This document shows, one piece after another, positions 9,564-22,400 of a stretch of DNA of 64,000 nucleotides. Origin of the DNA: Gliomastix tumulicola (lineage: Eukaryota > Ascomycota > Sordariomycetes > Hypocreales > Bionectriaceae); assembly GCA_001599755.1 (NCBI GenBank), contig BCHX01000002.1, positions 1,488,001-1,552,000 on the forward strand. The letters are read 5' to 3'. The stretch's first letter is position 1. Each line of letters opens with the position of its first letter. The position numbers and the translations under genes are program-made. The notes beneath the pieces were generated by a model that had not been told where the DNA came from, did no database searches, and was given only the letters and a program-made list of their open reading frames with translations.

Positions 9564-11378
9564 TCACTCACAGCTCGGACGATGGTCCGGATCGTCAAAC
9601 GGCGCGTTCTTGAGTGCGATTTGCCGCATACGTTCTCGAGCAAAGGATGAAGGGCTTTGCCGGCCGGCCTTGGGGACTGTTTTGAGAACCGAGTCCTCTG
9701 GCTGTGTAGGTAGGAGATTCAGCGCCCGCGGCGGCCTCTTCCGCGGTCTCTTGGCTCTCGTCTGCGCTGGAGTCTGCGTCGCCGCCGCTGCCGGGGGGTT
9801 CGGCGAGTCTGAAGGCGGTGAGTCGGAGCTTGCTACCGACTCGGCTGCCACCTCTAAGGGTTCGGAGGCGGGTCTATCGGGGACCACTGATTCCTGAGCC
9901 GTCTTCTGTTTGACGGGTGTCATAGGAACCTCAATCGGTATAGTTGAGGTAGTCGACGATGAAGGCGAAAAGATCCGCTTGCTCCAAGCTTTGATCTTTG
10001 TCTCGTCCGACCCATCAGATCCCTCCTCCAAATCTACCCGGCCTCTTAGGCGCCGAAGAGCGCGCTCCCGGTGAACCATGGCATTGGTGATCTTCGGGCT
10101 GAACCCTCGAGGCAACATGCAATGCTTGCACATTGGACACAACGAGCTGTTCTGCGTGAGGAACTCGTCTATGCATTCCGGGTGGTAAATGTGACCACAG
10201 GGCAGCTCTCGGATGACACAGACTCTGTGCTCGAATCTAGCGAGGCAAATGTGGCAGTTGGGTTGGAAATTGGTCGCAGTCGTGTCCACGCTCCCAGCCA
10301 GACTCGACCGCTTGCTTCTGATGCTGCCCGGCGGTCGAATATCAGACACGACACTGCGTGTGTCCTGATGACGTCGGCTCGTTCTTGACGACCGAACCGA
10401 ACGTGATGACATCGGATTGCCCGTCGAGCTTGGCGTGGGCGGGGAACTCATAAAGTCAGCCTCACCGTTATAAGTATACAGCGGGAAGGCTTTCACGTGT
10501 GCTGCCGGGACCGTAAGTCGTTTGATGCCGCTAGCCTCGAGATCGACTTCGCCCGACTCGACCCTCCGTTGCAACGATAGTCGCCGGCGCCGCTGGATCA
10601 AGTGCATGCCCAGAGATACGCCGACAACGATCACGAGCAGAGACCCGATGACGATGAGGAAAAACGACCAGAGCGCAAGCATGTTCGAGGGGTTCTTCAT
10701 TTCGAGTTCGGTCCAAATTCGCACATAGTCGGCAGGGTTCGGTCCGTATAGGTCGGTGATGTCCTCTCCGTGGGGGATTTCGCTAAGATTCCCGGAATAG
10801 AGGCTGAGCTGATTCATCATCTTTTGGCCGTCGAGCCCCGGGACGGCAAAAACAGGATACTGGTTCGCCGTCTTCCATTCGCCGTCGTCATCGAGATTCC
10901 AGACCGGCGAGTCCACCTCCTGGGGCTTATTTGATGAATTATTCGGTTTGTAGAAGATGAAAGCGCGAATTGGGTCGTAACGCACAGAGCGGAGGTAGGC
11001 TTGGGTACAGTCCATTGTAAACCAAGGGGCGAGAGCGATCAGGTTGTAGTTTGTAGGTGGCAGGTTACTTCTCCTCGTAACATTTCGTGGTATAAAGTCA
11101 TACTGGAGACTATCGCACGCTGGGAAACCTCGGATATCGGGAACGTATAATAAGCCTTGTATCTTGCCGTTGAGGGTATCGGCGTTTGTTGTCGTCAGGG
11201 TCGTGATGTTAGACTCAAGGCGCTCTTCGTATGCTACCTGGCTCTGTTCTCAACTGATTAGCGGTGCACCGTCACCACCTGATCATAAGAAGTACTAACC
11301 GCCAAGGCAGTAATGTTTCTAATGATTGTCGTGGGAACTGTGCCAGTGCCAGTCCACGCTGGGTTACTGAAAAGAAGG
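9564..11378 (-). CDS. PA-TM-RING type E3 ubiquitin-protein ligase (5' end unresolved)
   Basis: Supported exons are 9564-11243 and 11300-11378, joined by a 56-bp GT-AG intron with a GCTAATC branch site. Reading N to C: LLFSNPAWTGTG and a protease-associated-like luminal domain with N-glycosylation sequons (RNITAL, SNITTL), one TM helix (LWSFFLIVIGSLLVIVVGVS), a basic Ser-rich linker, a RING-H2 finger (CHICLARF...CGHIYHPECIDEF...CPMC), and a ~200-residue disordered tail rich in Ser/Pro with a basic KRPRKRPPR patch. PA-TM-RING ligases sit in endosomal/vacuolar membranes and ubiquitinate membrane cargo. A signal peptide is expected but was not found. A possible upstream exon reading ...SEIRNVV lies near 11577-11601, and an ATG at 11750 could join it by canonical splice sites, but that would give a start without a signal peptide. 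The true start may lie further upstream. Confidence 0.72.
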
Positions 11379-14300
11379 CTGTAGGCACGTCAGCGCACAT
11401 TCTTCAAACCAAACCCCGAGTATACGGTAGACCACGTCGTCAGGTTCGCGCCCCTCTAAAGCGAAATGACAAGGTCGTCTCGCAAATATTGAGTCCTAAA
11501 CCTTAGAGAGGCAAAACGAAGGAGGAGGATCGGGGCTCGAAAGTTAGGGCAAAGTTGGGCGATGAGAGACATACACAACATTTCGAATCTCGGAGAGGGC
11601 TGTGGAACATCAGTCAGCGGGAGCCAAGACCAGGAAACAGCCAAGTTTGCCCGCAGCCGGCATCGCGTAACTCAAGAACCCAAAGATCATTGAGCCATGG
11701 GACGCGCCGAGACGGCTGGGCAACATGTCGCAGCGGGGAGACTTACACATGCTTCTAAAACATATCTAACCGTGTGGTGGCACGCATGTTAGGGCAGACA
11801 CGGACAGCCCAACGAACGCGAAGCTGGCCTGGACGGAAGGAAGATTGTCGCCGCGCCGAGGACGTCTTGCGGCGAACCGACCGGGAAGGGTTTGCACGCG
11901 GCCAAATCCAGGGGCAACGGCCGAAAACCTAGGAAGCAGTATGCGATGCCAATAATTGAGCAACGATGTCGGAGGATTTTGTGGGAAGCGTCTGATGGGA
12001 GGAAAGGTGCAGTGCGACTCTGCTACCACCGCCTATTTGAACTGGTAGGGAAATAAGGCCGAAAAGCGAAACGAGAAGCAGTCGACGTTGGAGGTGCGGC
12101 GCAGGCAACCGAGCAAGGGTCGTCGTTCCACAGGCAGAGCAACAGCAACACAAAGCTCCTCGTAGCGGCGAGTCGGGTGTCCCTATAGCCTATAGGTGTC
12201 GTATCGTATCGTTCAAGACGGGAAGGGGGGGCGGAAGTTGAGTAATCTGTAGCCAAGCGTTGATTGTCGTGGACGGCGGAGAAGCAGGCCGTAGCAGTTG
12301 CGCAGTGTGTCGATGATAGTGAGCGGGCGTGTGTAAGGGGGGGCCTGAACAGAAAAGGGCGAATCGCAGTCCAGAGCGCACCACCAGAACCTGAGCGTAG
12401 AGTCGGGGCAGATACCTTGGTACGAAAGGTCGTATGAGACAGCGGCGGGAAGGGTATATCAAGTAGAGGGTGGTAACACGGAGCGATCGAGGTGTGGCAT
12501 GGAAATGGAAGGGTTGGATCGAGTTCGAACAGCGTTGGAAGAAACGGTTGGCAAATGGGACGTCGTTAGCCTGAACGGACGGCGGACGGCTGGCCTTGCC
12601 CTCTGTAGTCTGTCTGTACCTGCCTCCCCCCCTGCTCGCTCTTGCCTGGTCCTGCCTGGGATGAAAAGGTGGGCACAGGTTCCCAAGGTACATGGAGCAC
12701 TCAGAACTTGGCCCCATATACTGACGCTCAAGGTTTTGGGTGAGACCAACAGAGGCTCTCCATTGGCAGCATCGGTTACTTGGGCTGATAAAAGGGTGGG
12801 GCCTGCAGGTGGGACCACGCACCTCCCTCAGACTCCCTGCGGACCCGACCCAGCAGGTACATGAGGTACCAAGCTCCGTACTGCTGCGATTCCGTCCGTG
12901 CTGAGGTCGTCGCTGGATCAGAGCCCCGGCGTTGCTTCTCGGTGATTCGAGTCCAGCAGGTGATGTGTATCATCGGAAAGGAATTATATCCTCGCGCTTG
13001 CAACTGGGTAGAGAGACGCATTGGTCCTCGAGGTGTTACATCGATAAACGCAGACGACATGCGTGTGACTGGAAACGAACATGCACATCTTACGAAAGGA
13101 GGATATCGGGTCAACCGCCCCCAATAGCGACGGATGTCGTGCACCAGCAGCCCGCTGCGCCGTGTACATGGACGCAAGTACCCAACTGCTGGAGCATCGT
13201 GAGTCCCCTCCCACCCAATGTGCTAATACTAGTACTAGTAGTCCATGTCGACTCTCAGTAATATGTGCAATAGTACAATCTGCTGTCGTCGTTCCCATCA
13301 CCCTTTAATGGCCGTCGCTTTCCAAATGCAACTCAGTCGCCCGCAGATGTTGCACTGAAGATGCGTAGCTCGACGGAATGCCCAATTCCATTCCAAGTCG
13401 AGACAAGTCTCGTAGGCCTACCGAAAGATGGCGCATAAGCGCGGGGGGGGGCTGGCTGTCTCTGAGCCCACCACCTGCTCCTCGTAGCCTGTAGGCACAT
13501 GCAGACTCAGGGTTGTTGGCCTTGTTTTTTCTGCCACGAGCTGCAGCAGGAGTCGAGTGTGTGTGCAGTCGGACGGCAAATGGCATGCCTTTGTGTCGGT
13601 GATCGACAGAATCCTTTCGTCTTGTATGCGCATTCCACACCACCAGCCGACTTTTACTAGTGACCACATCGTCATCGGCATGGGCGCGTAAGTGAAAGTT
13701 GCATTTTTCTTTGACAAATTTCCAACCGGCTCCGGGTGGGTAACGTTGACGGTGCATTTACCTATACCTTAGCAGGGTGCGACATGCACGTAGAAAATGA
13801 CCTGTCTAGCTGGGGGTGCGAGCATTCGGTGAACGCAGGCGAGTCCAGAACGGGCAATTAATTGATTGCTGCAGGTGCAGTGCATTTGCTGGCAGCTGCT
13901 GTTAGTGGCTCGAGCAATAATAAATCAGGACGAATTGGTCCGCAGCCAACAACAGTCCACCTCAGGTTCCGTTACTTCGGAGTTGCGCGCAATGGGCCTC
14001 AACCAGGACCAGCCCCAGACCAGACCGACTGACACCTCGCTGCAGCACAAGCTGCACTGACTTTCCGAATGGGTCGTTCCTCGACCCTCTGCCATCTACT
14101 TAGCGTGCCTCCTCTTCCTTTAGGTACTACTGAGTTCTCCGTCCGCAGGATGATGGCTTTCCGACAGCGTCCCCGATAACCTTGCGCTTTCCCCATAGCG
14201 CCCCAGCAGCACCTGCCTTGCACGACTTGACTTGACTTTGACAGAAAGAAGGAAATTCCAGCGCCTTACCTAAAACGCCACAGAGCTGGACCCTGGAATC

Positions 14301-16288
14301 AACTTTCATCAAGAAGGCAGGAGTGACCGACTGACCCCGGACTGCCAGACGGTGGACTCACCAGCTCCCTCCCAACTTTCCGTCCTCCTTCTCCTCCTTT
14401 TCGTTTGTTCGTCTCCCTCTTGAATGGCACGAAGGAAGGGCAAAGAAAAAAAAATTGGGTGGTATTCCACCGAATCCCGAACGTCGATGCAAGAGTCTCG
14501 CTGATCACTCTGCTCCAGGGAGCTCATCACAATCAAACCCAACACGAGTTGTGGCTTGAGGGGTGCCGCTCCTCGCTGCGAGTTGAAACGGCCCAGGGTG
14601 ATCCCTCCTGGAAAGGGCCCTCGTCGCCTATCTATATCTATATCTGTTAGGGCTATCTCGTTTATCCTCCACTTTAATCTGTGAGGGGAGGTGAGGAGAG
14701 GCGGGAATGCGAGCAGCAGCAGCACCACGCGCTACGTCAAGCTGTGGCAGGCTCCCGAGTCAGCGCCCTTGGTCACGCAATGGAGGGTAACGAGTGACCT
14801 CGTCTCTAGGAGAACCTGCCCGACGAATGAGTGCTGTTGTGCTACTGCGCTGCGCGCTTCGGTCGGCTCCTGCGAGCCGTGAAGGCCCGAACAGAGCACG
14901 GTGCAAATCAGAGTTCACCGCTCTCACTTGACAAACGTGCTACCGTGGCACAGCAGCAACGGTCGTTGATCTACATACGTAACCTCCAGCTGAGAGCAAG
15001 CCTGTGGAGACGGCGAGTCGTTGTTTGTCCAACAGCAACGATCATCCACAGCCTGCGACTCTCTCTCCCTCTGGGTCTGTTGGGTCGGCATGCGGATGCG
15101 AAAATTTTCTTGATTCCGCAGTGATCATCCAGACGGTAGACATTACCGTCTCGCCTGCGAAGGGAGAAGAAAGGAGAGTCCGTCCCACGTTATTGACAAA
15201 GGAGTTCGAGATGGACGCGAAGCCCCTGAATTGCCGTCACTAAGCGATAGGGGTCAAGCAGCATTCTCGACCTGACATTTGTTAGTTCTGCCGTCGTCTG
15301 AGAGGAACACGAACTTCCTTCGAGACACGATGTCTCTATCGACCCACCACCATGCCTTCTTATCGTCGTTAAACTTCGCCAGCATTCCTCAGCCGCCAAA
15401 TATACAGTTCCTCGTCGTCGTCTTTCACGGTAGGTACGCCAGGTGTCGACCAGCTGGACACCGTCGGACGATCAGTGGGATATTTCGGCCCAAGGCACAC
15501 CCGACGACAGTGGACGACTACTTGTATTTTCCAGTGTCCATGTGGAGCAAGGCAGACCAGCACAGACCCAGGAGCCACAGGCGGGAGCCCCAAAGTGCCT
15601 ACGACGGCAACCGTGCTTTTGAACAATTCCATGTTTCCAATTTTCCGTCGAGGAGACATTCCGCTCAGGCCAACGAGAAACCCCCCCGAGAAAAAGAACG
15701 AGTCCGTTTTGTATCTTGCCTCAGGCGATGCTACGCGCTACGCGCTCGCACTCACTCGACTTTGTGACGGTGCCATTTAACCTCATTGCCAAGGGGCCCC
15801 TAACCCCTCGCCGTCTCCCTGGTCCGTTATCAATAGTCGTGACGCGCAGGGAGCTCGTTGCGGCCAAGTGGTTGCCACTGTTCTCGGCGATCAGATGCCA
15901 AGTCATCAGATCGCTGACGCCCCTACCCTAACCTGCCCCTCAACTTGAGAGTAAGCATGCAAGGCATGGCACAATACGAGGGATTGGCGCGAACGAGCGA
16001 AGGCCTCGAGGCTGATTTTAATCAATTCAACCGTCGGGAGTTATTTATATGCGCAGGCTTGGCGATCACTGACGATTTGGGGGTTGTTCATGCGACGTAA
16101 GCAAATCTGATAACGTTCATTCTTCCATCATTTCATCATTCACATGCTATCCGATGCAAGTCGCAACATTTCATGATCCCCGCAATATCCAGCCGTCAAG
16201 CCTCACCGGGCTAACACCTGACAAGCAACTTAATCTAGACCTCGGCCGGCGTCTTCTGTCTTGAAGATCGCAGAAGGGAGGGCGCTTA
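11379..16288. other. Long non-coding stretch upstream of the RING gene and downstream of het-c
   Basis: Nearly 5 kb without a convincing gene. Open frames here are short, start at non-ATG codons or lack protein-like composition. It may contain 5' exons or leader introns of the RING gene (11.4-11.8 kb). Small landmarks are a TACTAG repeat near 13228 and a TATC repeat near 14632. I see no tRNA box B, no transposase frame and no terminal repeats. Confidence 0.55.
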
Positions 16289-19200
16289 TCAGTAATAGCG
16301 ACTGCCTCCCTGGCTGTACTCCTGGGAGTAGCCGCCGCCGCCGCCTCCGTAGCCACCACCTCCGTAACCACCACCACCCCCGCCGTAGCCCTCACCGCCT
16401 CCATAACCTCCTCCTTCCCCTCCACCGTAACCTCCTCCGTAGCCACCGCCCTCCTCACCGTGGCGGCGGTACTTCTTCTCCTCGTCCGAGTCCTCGGAGT
16501 CGTCAGACTTCTTGCGACGGTGGTACTTCTTCTTATCGTCATCTGAGTCATCCGACTTCTTACGCCGGTGCTCCCTGGACTCTCCTCCGTACTCACCACC
16601 GCCATAGCTGCTCTCCTCGCGCTGGCCGTAGCCGCCGCCGCCGCCGCTGCCATAGCCGGTCTCTTCTCTGCGTCCGTAGTTGTCGCCGCCGTAGCTACTC
16701 TCCTCTCTACGGCCGTAGCTATCGCCGCCGTAGCCAGTCTCCTCGCGACGGCCGTAGTTGTCGCCGCCATAGCTGCTCTCCTGACGCCGGTAGCTGTCGC
16801 CCTCGCCGCCTCCGTAGCTGCTGTGCTCCTGGCGCCGGTAGCTATCGCTCTCACCACCGTAGCCGCCACCTCCACCATAGGAGCTGTGCTCTTGACGGCG
16901 ATAGTTGTCGCTGTCACCTCCATACCCACCTCCTCCGCCGTAAGAGCTCTGCTCCTGACGTCTGTAGCTGTCACTCTCGCCGCCGCCATAGCTGCTTTCG
17001 TGACGCTCAGAAGAGCCGTAGCCCTGGGAGTACGAAGCAGCCTCGCCGCCACCGTATCCTGAGGAATGGCCACTCTCGCCGTAGCGACGACCACTGTCGT
17101 GGGAGGACTCCTCAGTCCGACGGTACTCAGACTGGCCGCCGTAGCGGTTCTCGTCTTGGTTCTCCGAGCGACGGTAGTCACCACTATCATCCTCACTCTT
17201 CTTGTCACCGCCGCCGGCGAACGCTCCGATGAGAGAGCCGAGGAGACCGCCGCCGCCGCCGCTATCACCACCGCCGCCGCTACCACCACCGCTACCGCCG
17301 CCGAAGCTGCTGGCGACACCGCCGATGATAGCCTCAGCTGCGTAACTAGCGATCTTATCCTCGGTGGTCTCAGGTCCACCGTACAGCTTCTTCATCTTCA
17401 GCTGTCCGACGCAGCCGTGACCGTGGCCAGTGTCGTAGACACCCTCCTTATGGTTCTCGCCATTCTGGACGCCGTCGCGGGACAGCTTGCGACGGTAGTC
17501 CTCGCGCTGGTCGTCAGGCATATCGCGCCACCACTCCTTAACTGACTGGTAGATGCGTCGGCGGCCTTCGTGAGCGCCGCCTTCGCCCATATCTCGCTGG
17601 GCGGGGTGGTGCAGGACACCGCCGATGATGCGGCTGATGACTTCGTCGATGTTGATGTTATCGTCATCGATGGCCTCCATCAGCTGAGGGACGACCCAGT
17701 AGACCATCTTGGCGGCGCACTGGCCAGCCACTTCGTTCAGGATCTATGGATATTGGTTAGTGATACTACCTGACGACGGATGGCAGAATAGTTGACTTAC
17801 GTTAGTGAAGTGGTCCTTGGAAAGCATCGAGTGGGTAGGATCAGTAGATCTGTCATCATTGAAGACCACATGCTGCTCCTGCTCACTGCTGGCGATGATC
17901 TCGTTGGAGCCAGTCATGAGCTCGCCCTTGATGTTACGGATGAGCGGGACGATGTAAGGAGCAATGAGAGAGAAGACAAAGCGCGACAGCTCCTCCTCGA
18001 GCTGCTCAACGATCTTGGGCAGGACGGGGATCTTCTCAATGGCCGAGGTGATGCTCTTCATAACCTCGTCGTGGAACTCGATGGCAGGCTGGACCTGGCG
18101 GAAGACGTTCTGGACGTAGAGAGTGAACTCCTCGGGCTCGCGGGGCGAGACAGAGAGGTTCTCCATCTGGGCGTTGGCGGCGTTCTCCTGGAGCTCGTTG
18201 ACCTTGTCACTCTCGTGCTTATCGCCAAAGAAGCCATCTGGGATCTTGTCGAGGAGGTCGCGGAGCATGCTGGTGTCAGCGGTAGAGCTGCTCTCGAGAG
18301 TGCCCTCGAGCTCGTCAATCTCGTTCTGGGTCAACTTGTCGGACACTGTCCCATTGAGTCAGTACTACAAAATGTTTCGAGTTTTGGCATAGAAACATAC
18401 CTTCACCGGTAACACTGTGGAGGAAATCAACGCCGCCAAATGTTCCGCTATGTCCACACGTTAGCGAGAGATCGAAAACAGCCTTATGCAATCGCGACGT
18501 ACGTGGTGATGGGATAGACTCGGCCACGAGCTCCCTCGAGATTGATTTCAGTGTCGCGACCGACGTGAGGGAAGATATCACGCTCTCCCATCTCGATGAG
18601 CGCGAGCTCGCAGTAGTTGCTGTGTGCGAAGAAATCTATATGACTGCATCAGCTCACTTGTCCTATGCGCCAATCCTCCTCGAGCGGGAGTGAGCGCAAC
18701 CTACCTTCCAGGCAGTGGAGGCCAGTTCCAAGCAGACGGAGCGACTCGTGCATGTCTCGCTTGTTGCCGCTGTCCTTGTAACGTCGGCCCAGCTCGATCG
18801 AGCGACCAAACAGCTGCCTGATAAGCTTGGCCGAGGTCATGATGCCGGCATTCTCGTTCGCAATGTAGTTCTTCATGCCGGTCGCGGGGTCGATGGCCAG
18901 CTCGACCTCCTCGTCAACCGGGCCACGCAGTCTCTGGTCGTACCGGCGGGCATCTTCGTTATCGGCGTAGTTCTTGGGGTTGTCGATGTGCTCCTCGGGA
19001 CGGTAGCAACCGAGCCTCTCCGCCGTGATCTCGAACTCGCCCGAGCCGTAGCCGAAGGTCATGAATCCGAGGACGCACAGCAGGAGGCGGATGGCCTCAG
19101 CGGAGACAGCCTTGACGGTGCCGACGTCGATGGCCTGGGAGTAGTCGCGGCACCAGTTGCCGAGGTAGGTCTGCTTGATCATCATGCTGCTGAAGTTCTT

Positions 19201-19427
19201 GCCCTTGTTGAAGGCGTGGGCCGCAGCGAGGCTGAGGAGGACATCTTCAATGTCACCATGGCGCCCTTTGATGGCAGTGTCAGCATCACCAAACGAGCGT
19301 CATCATCGGGCCGTCAGCACGTACAATTCTTGCCCTCGACCTTGGAGATGGAGGCAATGTTTCCCGCGCCGAAAGCTGCCGCCGGTGCAGCCCAGACGAG
19401 GAAGAAGAGCAGCGCGAAGCGGAGCAT
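16289..19427 (-). CDS. het-c: HET-C heterokaryon-incompatibility protein
   Basis: Six exons (19325-19427, 18705-19265, 18503-18635, 18401-18447, 17801-18345, 16289-17743) total 2844 nt, 947 residues, all with GT-AG ends. The N-terminus MLRFALLFFLVWAAPAAAFG is a signal peptide, followed by GAGNIASISKVEGKNWRHGD, SMMIKQTYLGNWCRDYSQ and LHCLEDFFAHSNYCELALIE, which are the hallmarks of the HET-C family of Neurospora (not the unrelated Podospora het-c glycolipid transfer protein). The HET-C domain spans about residues 30-620. The last ~330 residues are a Gly/Tyr/Ser/Arg-rich tail with repeated SSYGGG...YRRQE blocks, then basic-acidic RRKKSDDSDDD motifs and a GGGYGGG end. In Neurospora, allelic differences in the mid-region trigger vegetative incompatibility. 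Here the gene is intact. No HET-domain partner gene is visible beside it. Confidence 0.93.
16292..17010 (-). repeat. Coding repeat: Gly/Tyr/Arg-rich tail of HET-C
   Basis: Within the last het-c exon, blocks of about 13-20 residues recur: SDSYRRQEQSSYGGGGGYGG, SDNYRRQEHSSYGG..., SDSYRRQEHSSYGG..., GDSYRRQESSYGG, then shorter DNYGRREETGYGG / DSYGRREESSYGG units, and finally GGGYGGG runs. The near-identity of neighbouring units at the DNA level suggests expansion by unequal exchange. Confidence 0.88.
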
Positions 19428-22400
19428 CGTGCCTGATGTTGCTCGAGCCTGGTTGGTCTGTAGTCTATGTCTCTGTTGCTCTGGGTTTGATGCCTTGCGA
19501 TGTGGTTGTTTGTCCAGAGGAAGGAAGGGGGGAAAATGAGGGGAGCTGCAGGTGGGATTGGATGCAGGTGGTATTTGATGGGCCCTGCGTGTGCTTTACG
19601 AGGTGGGATGAGGCGTGTTCCAGGTTCAAGGAGGGGCATCAGCAGGTGTGACGTCTTCAGCTCTGGCAGTCTACAGAAGGCCTCCAGCTCCCCGTCAGTT
19701 CCCGTCTCTTTTTTTTCTCAGCGGACCCTGAGACGGTAAGCCGATGCGCTAGACAGTCCCTGGACAGTCCCTAGCAGTTTAGTCTGGCCAATGCAGCTTC
19801 AGGGGACAAGCTCAAGTCGCGGATTGGAATGCTTCAGCAAGGAGCTAGGGTCTCACAAGCCCGGCACATCGACAGGGAGAGCTTGGCCTAGAGGGGCTGT
19901 TCAATGCTGGCAGCGCGGGGGTCTCAGTTACCCCTCGGCAGATCCTCCTCAGTTCCCGTCTGCGCTCTGTTGTTCAGCGCTCAGCAGCCCGTACGCGCGT
20001 TGTTCATCCCATCAATGCGCCAGCGCCAGCGAGAGTGAAACAAGATCAGGTTCTGCACGGCTACACGGCAGCCAGCCCGTCCTGTTTCAACCTGGGTCAG
20101 AGTCAGTCAGTGTGCAGGGAGGCGTACTCGTAAGGTAGTGCTCGTCTAGATCTACCTGCAGCATGTAACATCATGATATCATTGGCCATTTGAGATCGTC
20201 CATGCTGCCCTCCCGAGGCGTCCCCAGACATGGACTACGGTTGCTTTTCGTATTTGAACGTTGGAATAAACTCCAGCGTCTCATGATTGCTCGTGGCTCA
20301 GACTTCCATGGCTTCAACGGGCTGCCAAGGAACGTCCCGTCCAGCTAGAACCGCCTGTAGAAGCTGGGCGAGGGGCCGCACCTGCAATGGGGTAGTGCAA
20401 ACTTACCTACCCTACACTGCATGCACGAAATCCGTAAGACAGGATACATCCCAAGATGTAGAGCTACGCGGCTCTTAATATTTACGTGACTGGTGAATTT
20501 GAACGTCGGCCATGGTATCGCACCGACTTGGCAGGCATTAGTGCGCCTACAATCGTGATCAGTTATGAACCAGATACATACTTGTTCAGCGGGAGAAGTG
20601 GGCGGTTATCATCAACAGTCGCGCTCTGAAAGCTCACAGTGCCACGAGCGTCAGCGTCGTAGGGTTGCAGTGGGATGGGCGGGGGTGGCCCTGGAAATGC
20701 CCCCCGTGCTGAGATGTACACATTTGGGGTGCCATCCCGTCACAGTACGCGCCCAGGTGTCTGAGGAGGTGATGACCATATAGACATGACAGGCAACCAA
20801 TTGCCGTGCAAGATGGATGATGCAATAAATCGAGGCTGGGTGTAACATATGATACGCTATGGAGGCAGCCCCTTACGCGCTTGGTTGGGTCGATTTTCTG
20901 AGTATCTACCTTGCCTGGACACTGCTCTACCACTCATGGTCTGAGTGGGATGCTGCCCTCAACGGCACTGGGCTGGAGGGAACACGGGGAGCCGCTGGGG
21001 CGGGGTAACAACCACCAGCCATCCTGTAATACGGGCGCAACCATACCTCGACTGCCCGAGACGCGTCGTGGCATCAACAAGAGACGCACGTTGCTTGGCT
21101 GCTAGATAAGACAATTGCAAGAGCAGCTGGGACGAACGGACTGCACACCGGCACATACAAATCAGGTATGAAAAGACGTAGTAATGAAGTGTTGACAATA
21201 GTCGTGGTAACGAAGGTCGCAAATGACGAGCATGGTGGAAGTGAGATCATGGCATGGAATTGTTGTGCTCAGGGGCGCTGAATTATAACGTGACTCTGGC
21301 TAACTGCTGGGTCGCAGTTCAGTCGCTGGAATGGCGGCATCGGTGTTGAGCGCAGAAACCGCTGATCACTGGAGAGACAGCGGGTTTCTAGCACCAGAAA
21401 GCGTCGGGAAGGAAGCCGTACTGGCTTCGGGCTGTTCTGGCGATGGTTGCTGTAATTCCCACTGGAGGCATGAAGCCGCTGATGCAAGCGCTGGGCACCT
21501 CGTGTGGAGGGATTCAGGCAGCCTGCCCTGGGATGCTGGACGGCCTGTGGAATGTCGCTGGGCGGTCTTCAAGCTCGGAAGCTGCAGCCCAAAATCGCCT
21601 AGAAAATCGGGCGACCCATGCAAGCCATGGCAGGTTGTCCGCCCGAGGTCGAAAAAATGGACGGGTGCTCGCCTGACCAGCTGTGGCCGTCATCGCTGGC
21701 GATAGGTACATACCACCCAGTTGTTAGGCGCCTGGAGGGTGTGGCCGCTACAATTGACCTGCAGCCTCAGGTCCGTCTTGCCACTGGCGAGTGGGTTCCA
21801 AGTTGCCTGTGGATTTTGGTGCATGCAAGCGCAGTACTTCCAAATTGGGCTGTCGGGGGCGGGAGGGGCAAGTACCGACTTTTTTTTTTCTCAAGCGGCC
21901 ACATCAGACCACTGCAGGTGCAGGTGCTGCACGCCCACCCACCTTCTCAGCGTGGGCGGGTAATAGCAGAGGGAGCTGCTGGTGGTCGGGTGAGAGGTGC
22001 TGATTGTGCGCGCCCGCCACCACCGCTAAATATTGGACCAGCCCCCAGAATTTTCTCCCTCCCCCGAATTTCATTTTCCCTCAGCACTCCTCTGTTATTT
22101 CCCCCCCAAAAACATCTCAACTGCAGCAAAATTCCACCGCGAATCCAGGTCGCCACCCATACAGTGATCTCAGCGCGCGCAACAAGGCTACCTGCTACCC
22201 ATCATAATTACAGCACTTCACTGAAGCTTCCCGCCGCCGCGCGCACAGAGCAAAGCAAAAAAAGCCCATCGCGCACCGCCACCGCTTCAGGCTTCTACCC
22301 AGCAGCACCCCTTCTAACCAGCCCGCAACCCACCTTCCAGCGCATCGTCCTGCACACAGCGCTTCACCCAAAATAAAAACAACCGCCTGCTGCATTCACA

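Noticed and set aside
11766..12256. Signal-peptide-like hydrophobic stretches in minus-strand frames, considered as the missing first exon of the RING gene
   Set aside because: None of these frames has an ATG in place, and none joins in phase to 11378 with clean splice sites.
12190..12822. 210-codon minus-strand frame in the long gap
   Set aside because: No recognisable motif, irregular composition, no continuing exon. It might overlap a leader of the RING gene, but I cannot support a protein.
13228..13243. TACTAG repeat, considered as a regulatory or origin-like element
   Set aside because: Too short and isolated; no supporting context.
16171..17379. 402-codon frame (other minus-strand frame) inside het-c
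   Set aside because: Ala/Thr/Val/Arg-only sequence produced by the Gly-Tyr-Arg repeat read out of frame.
21618..22376. 252-codon plus-strand frame before the HMG-box gene
   Set aside because: No domain-like pattern, runs into a CT-rich leader and has no splice signals; most likely 5' UTR and promoter.
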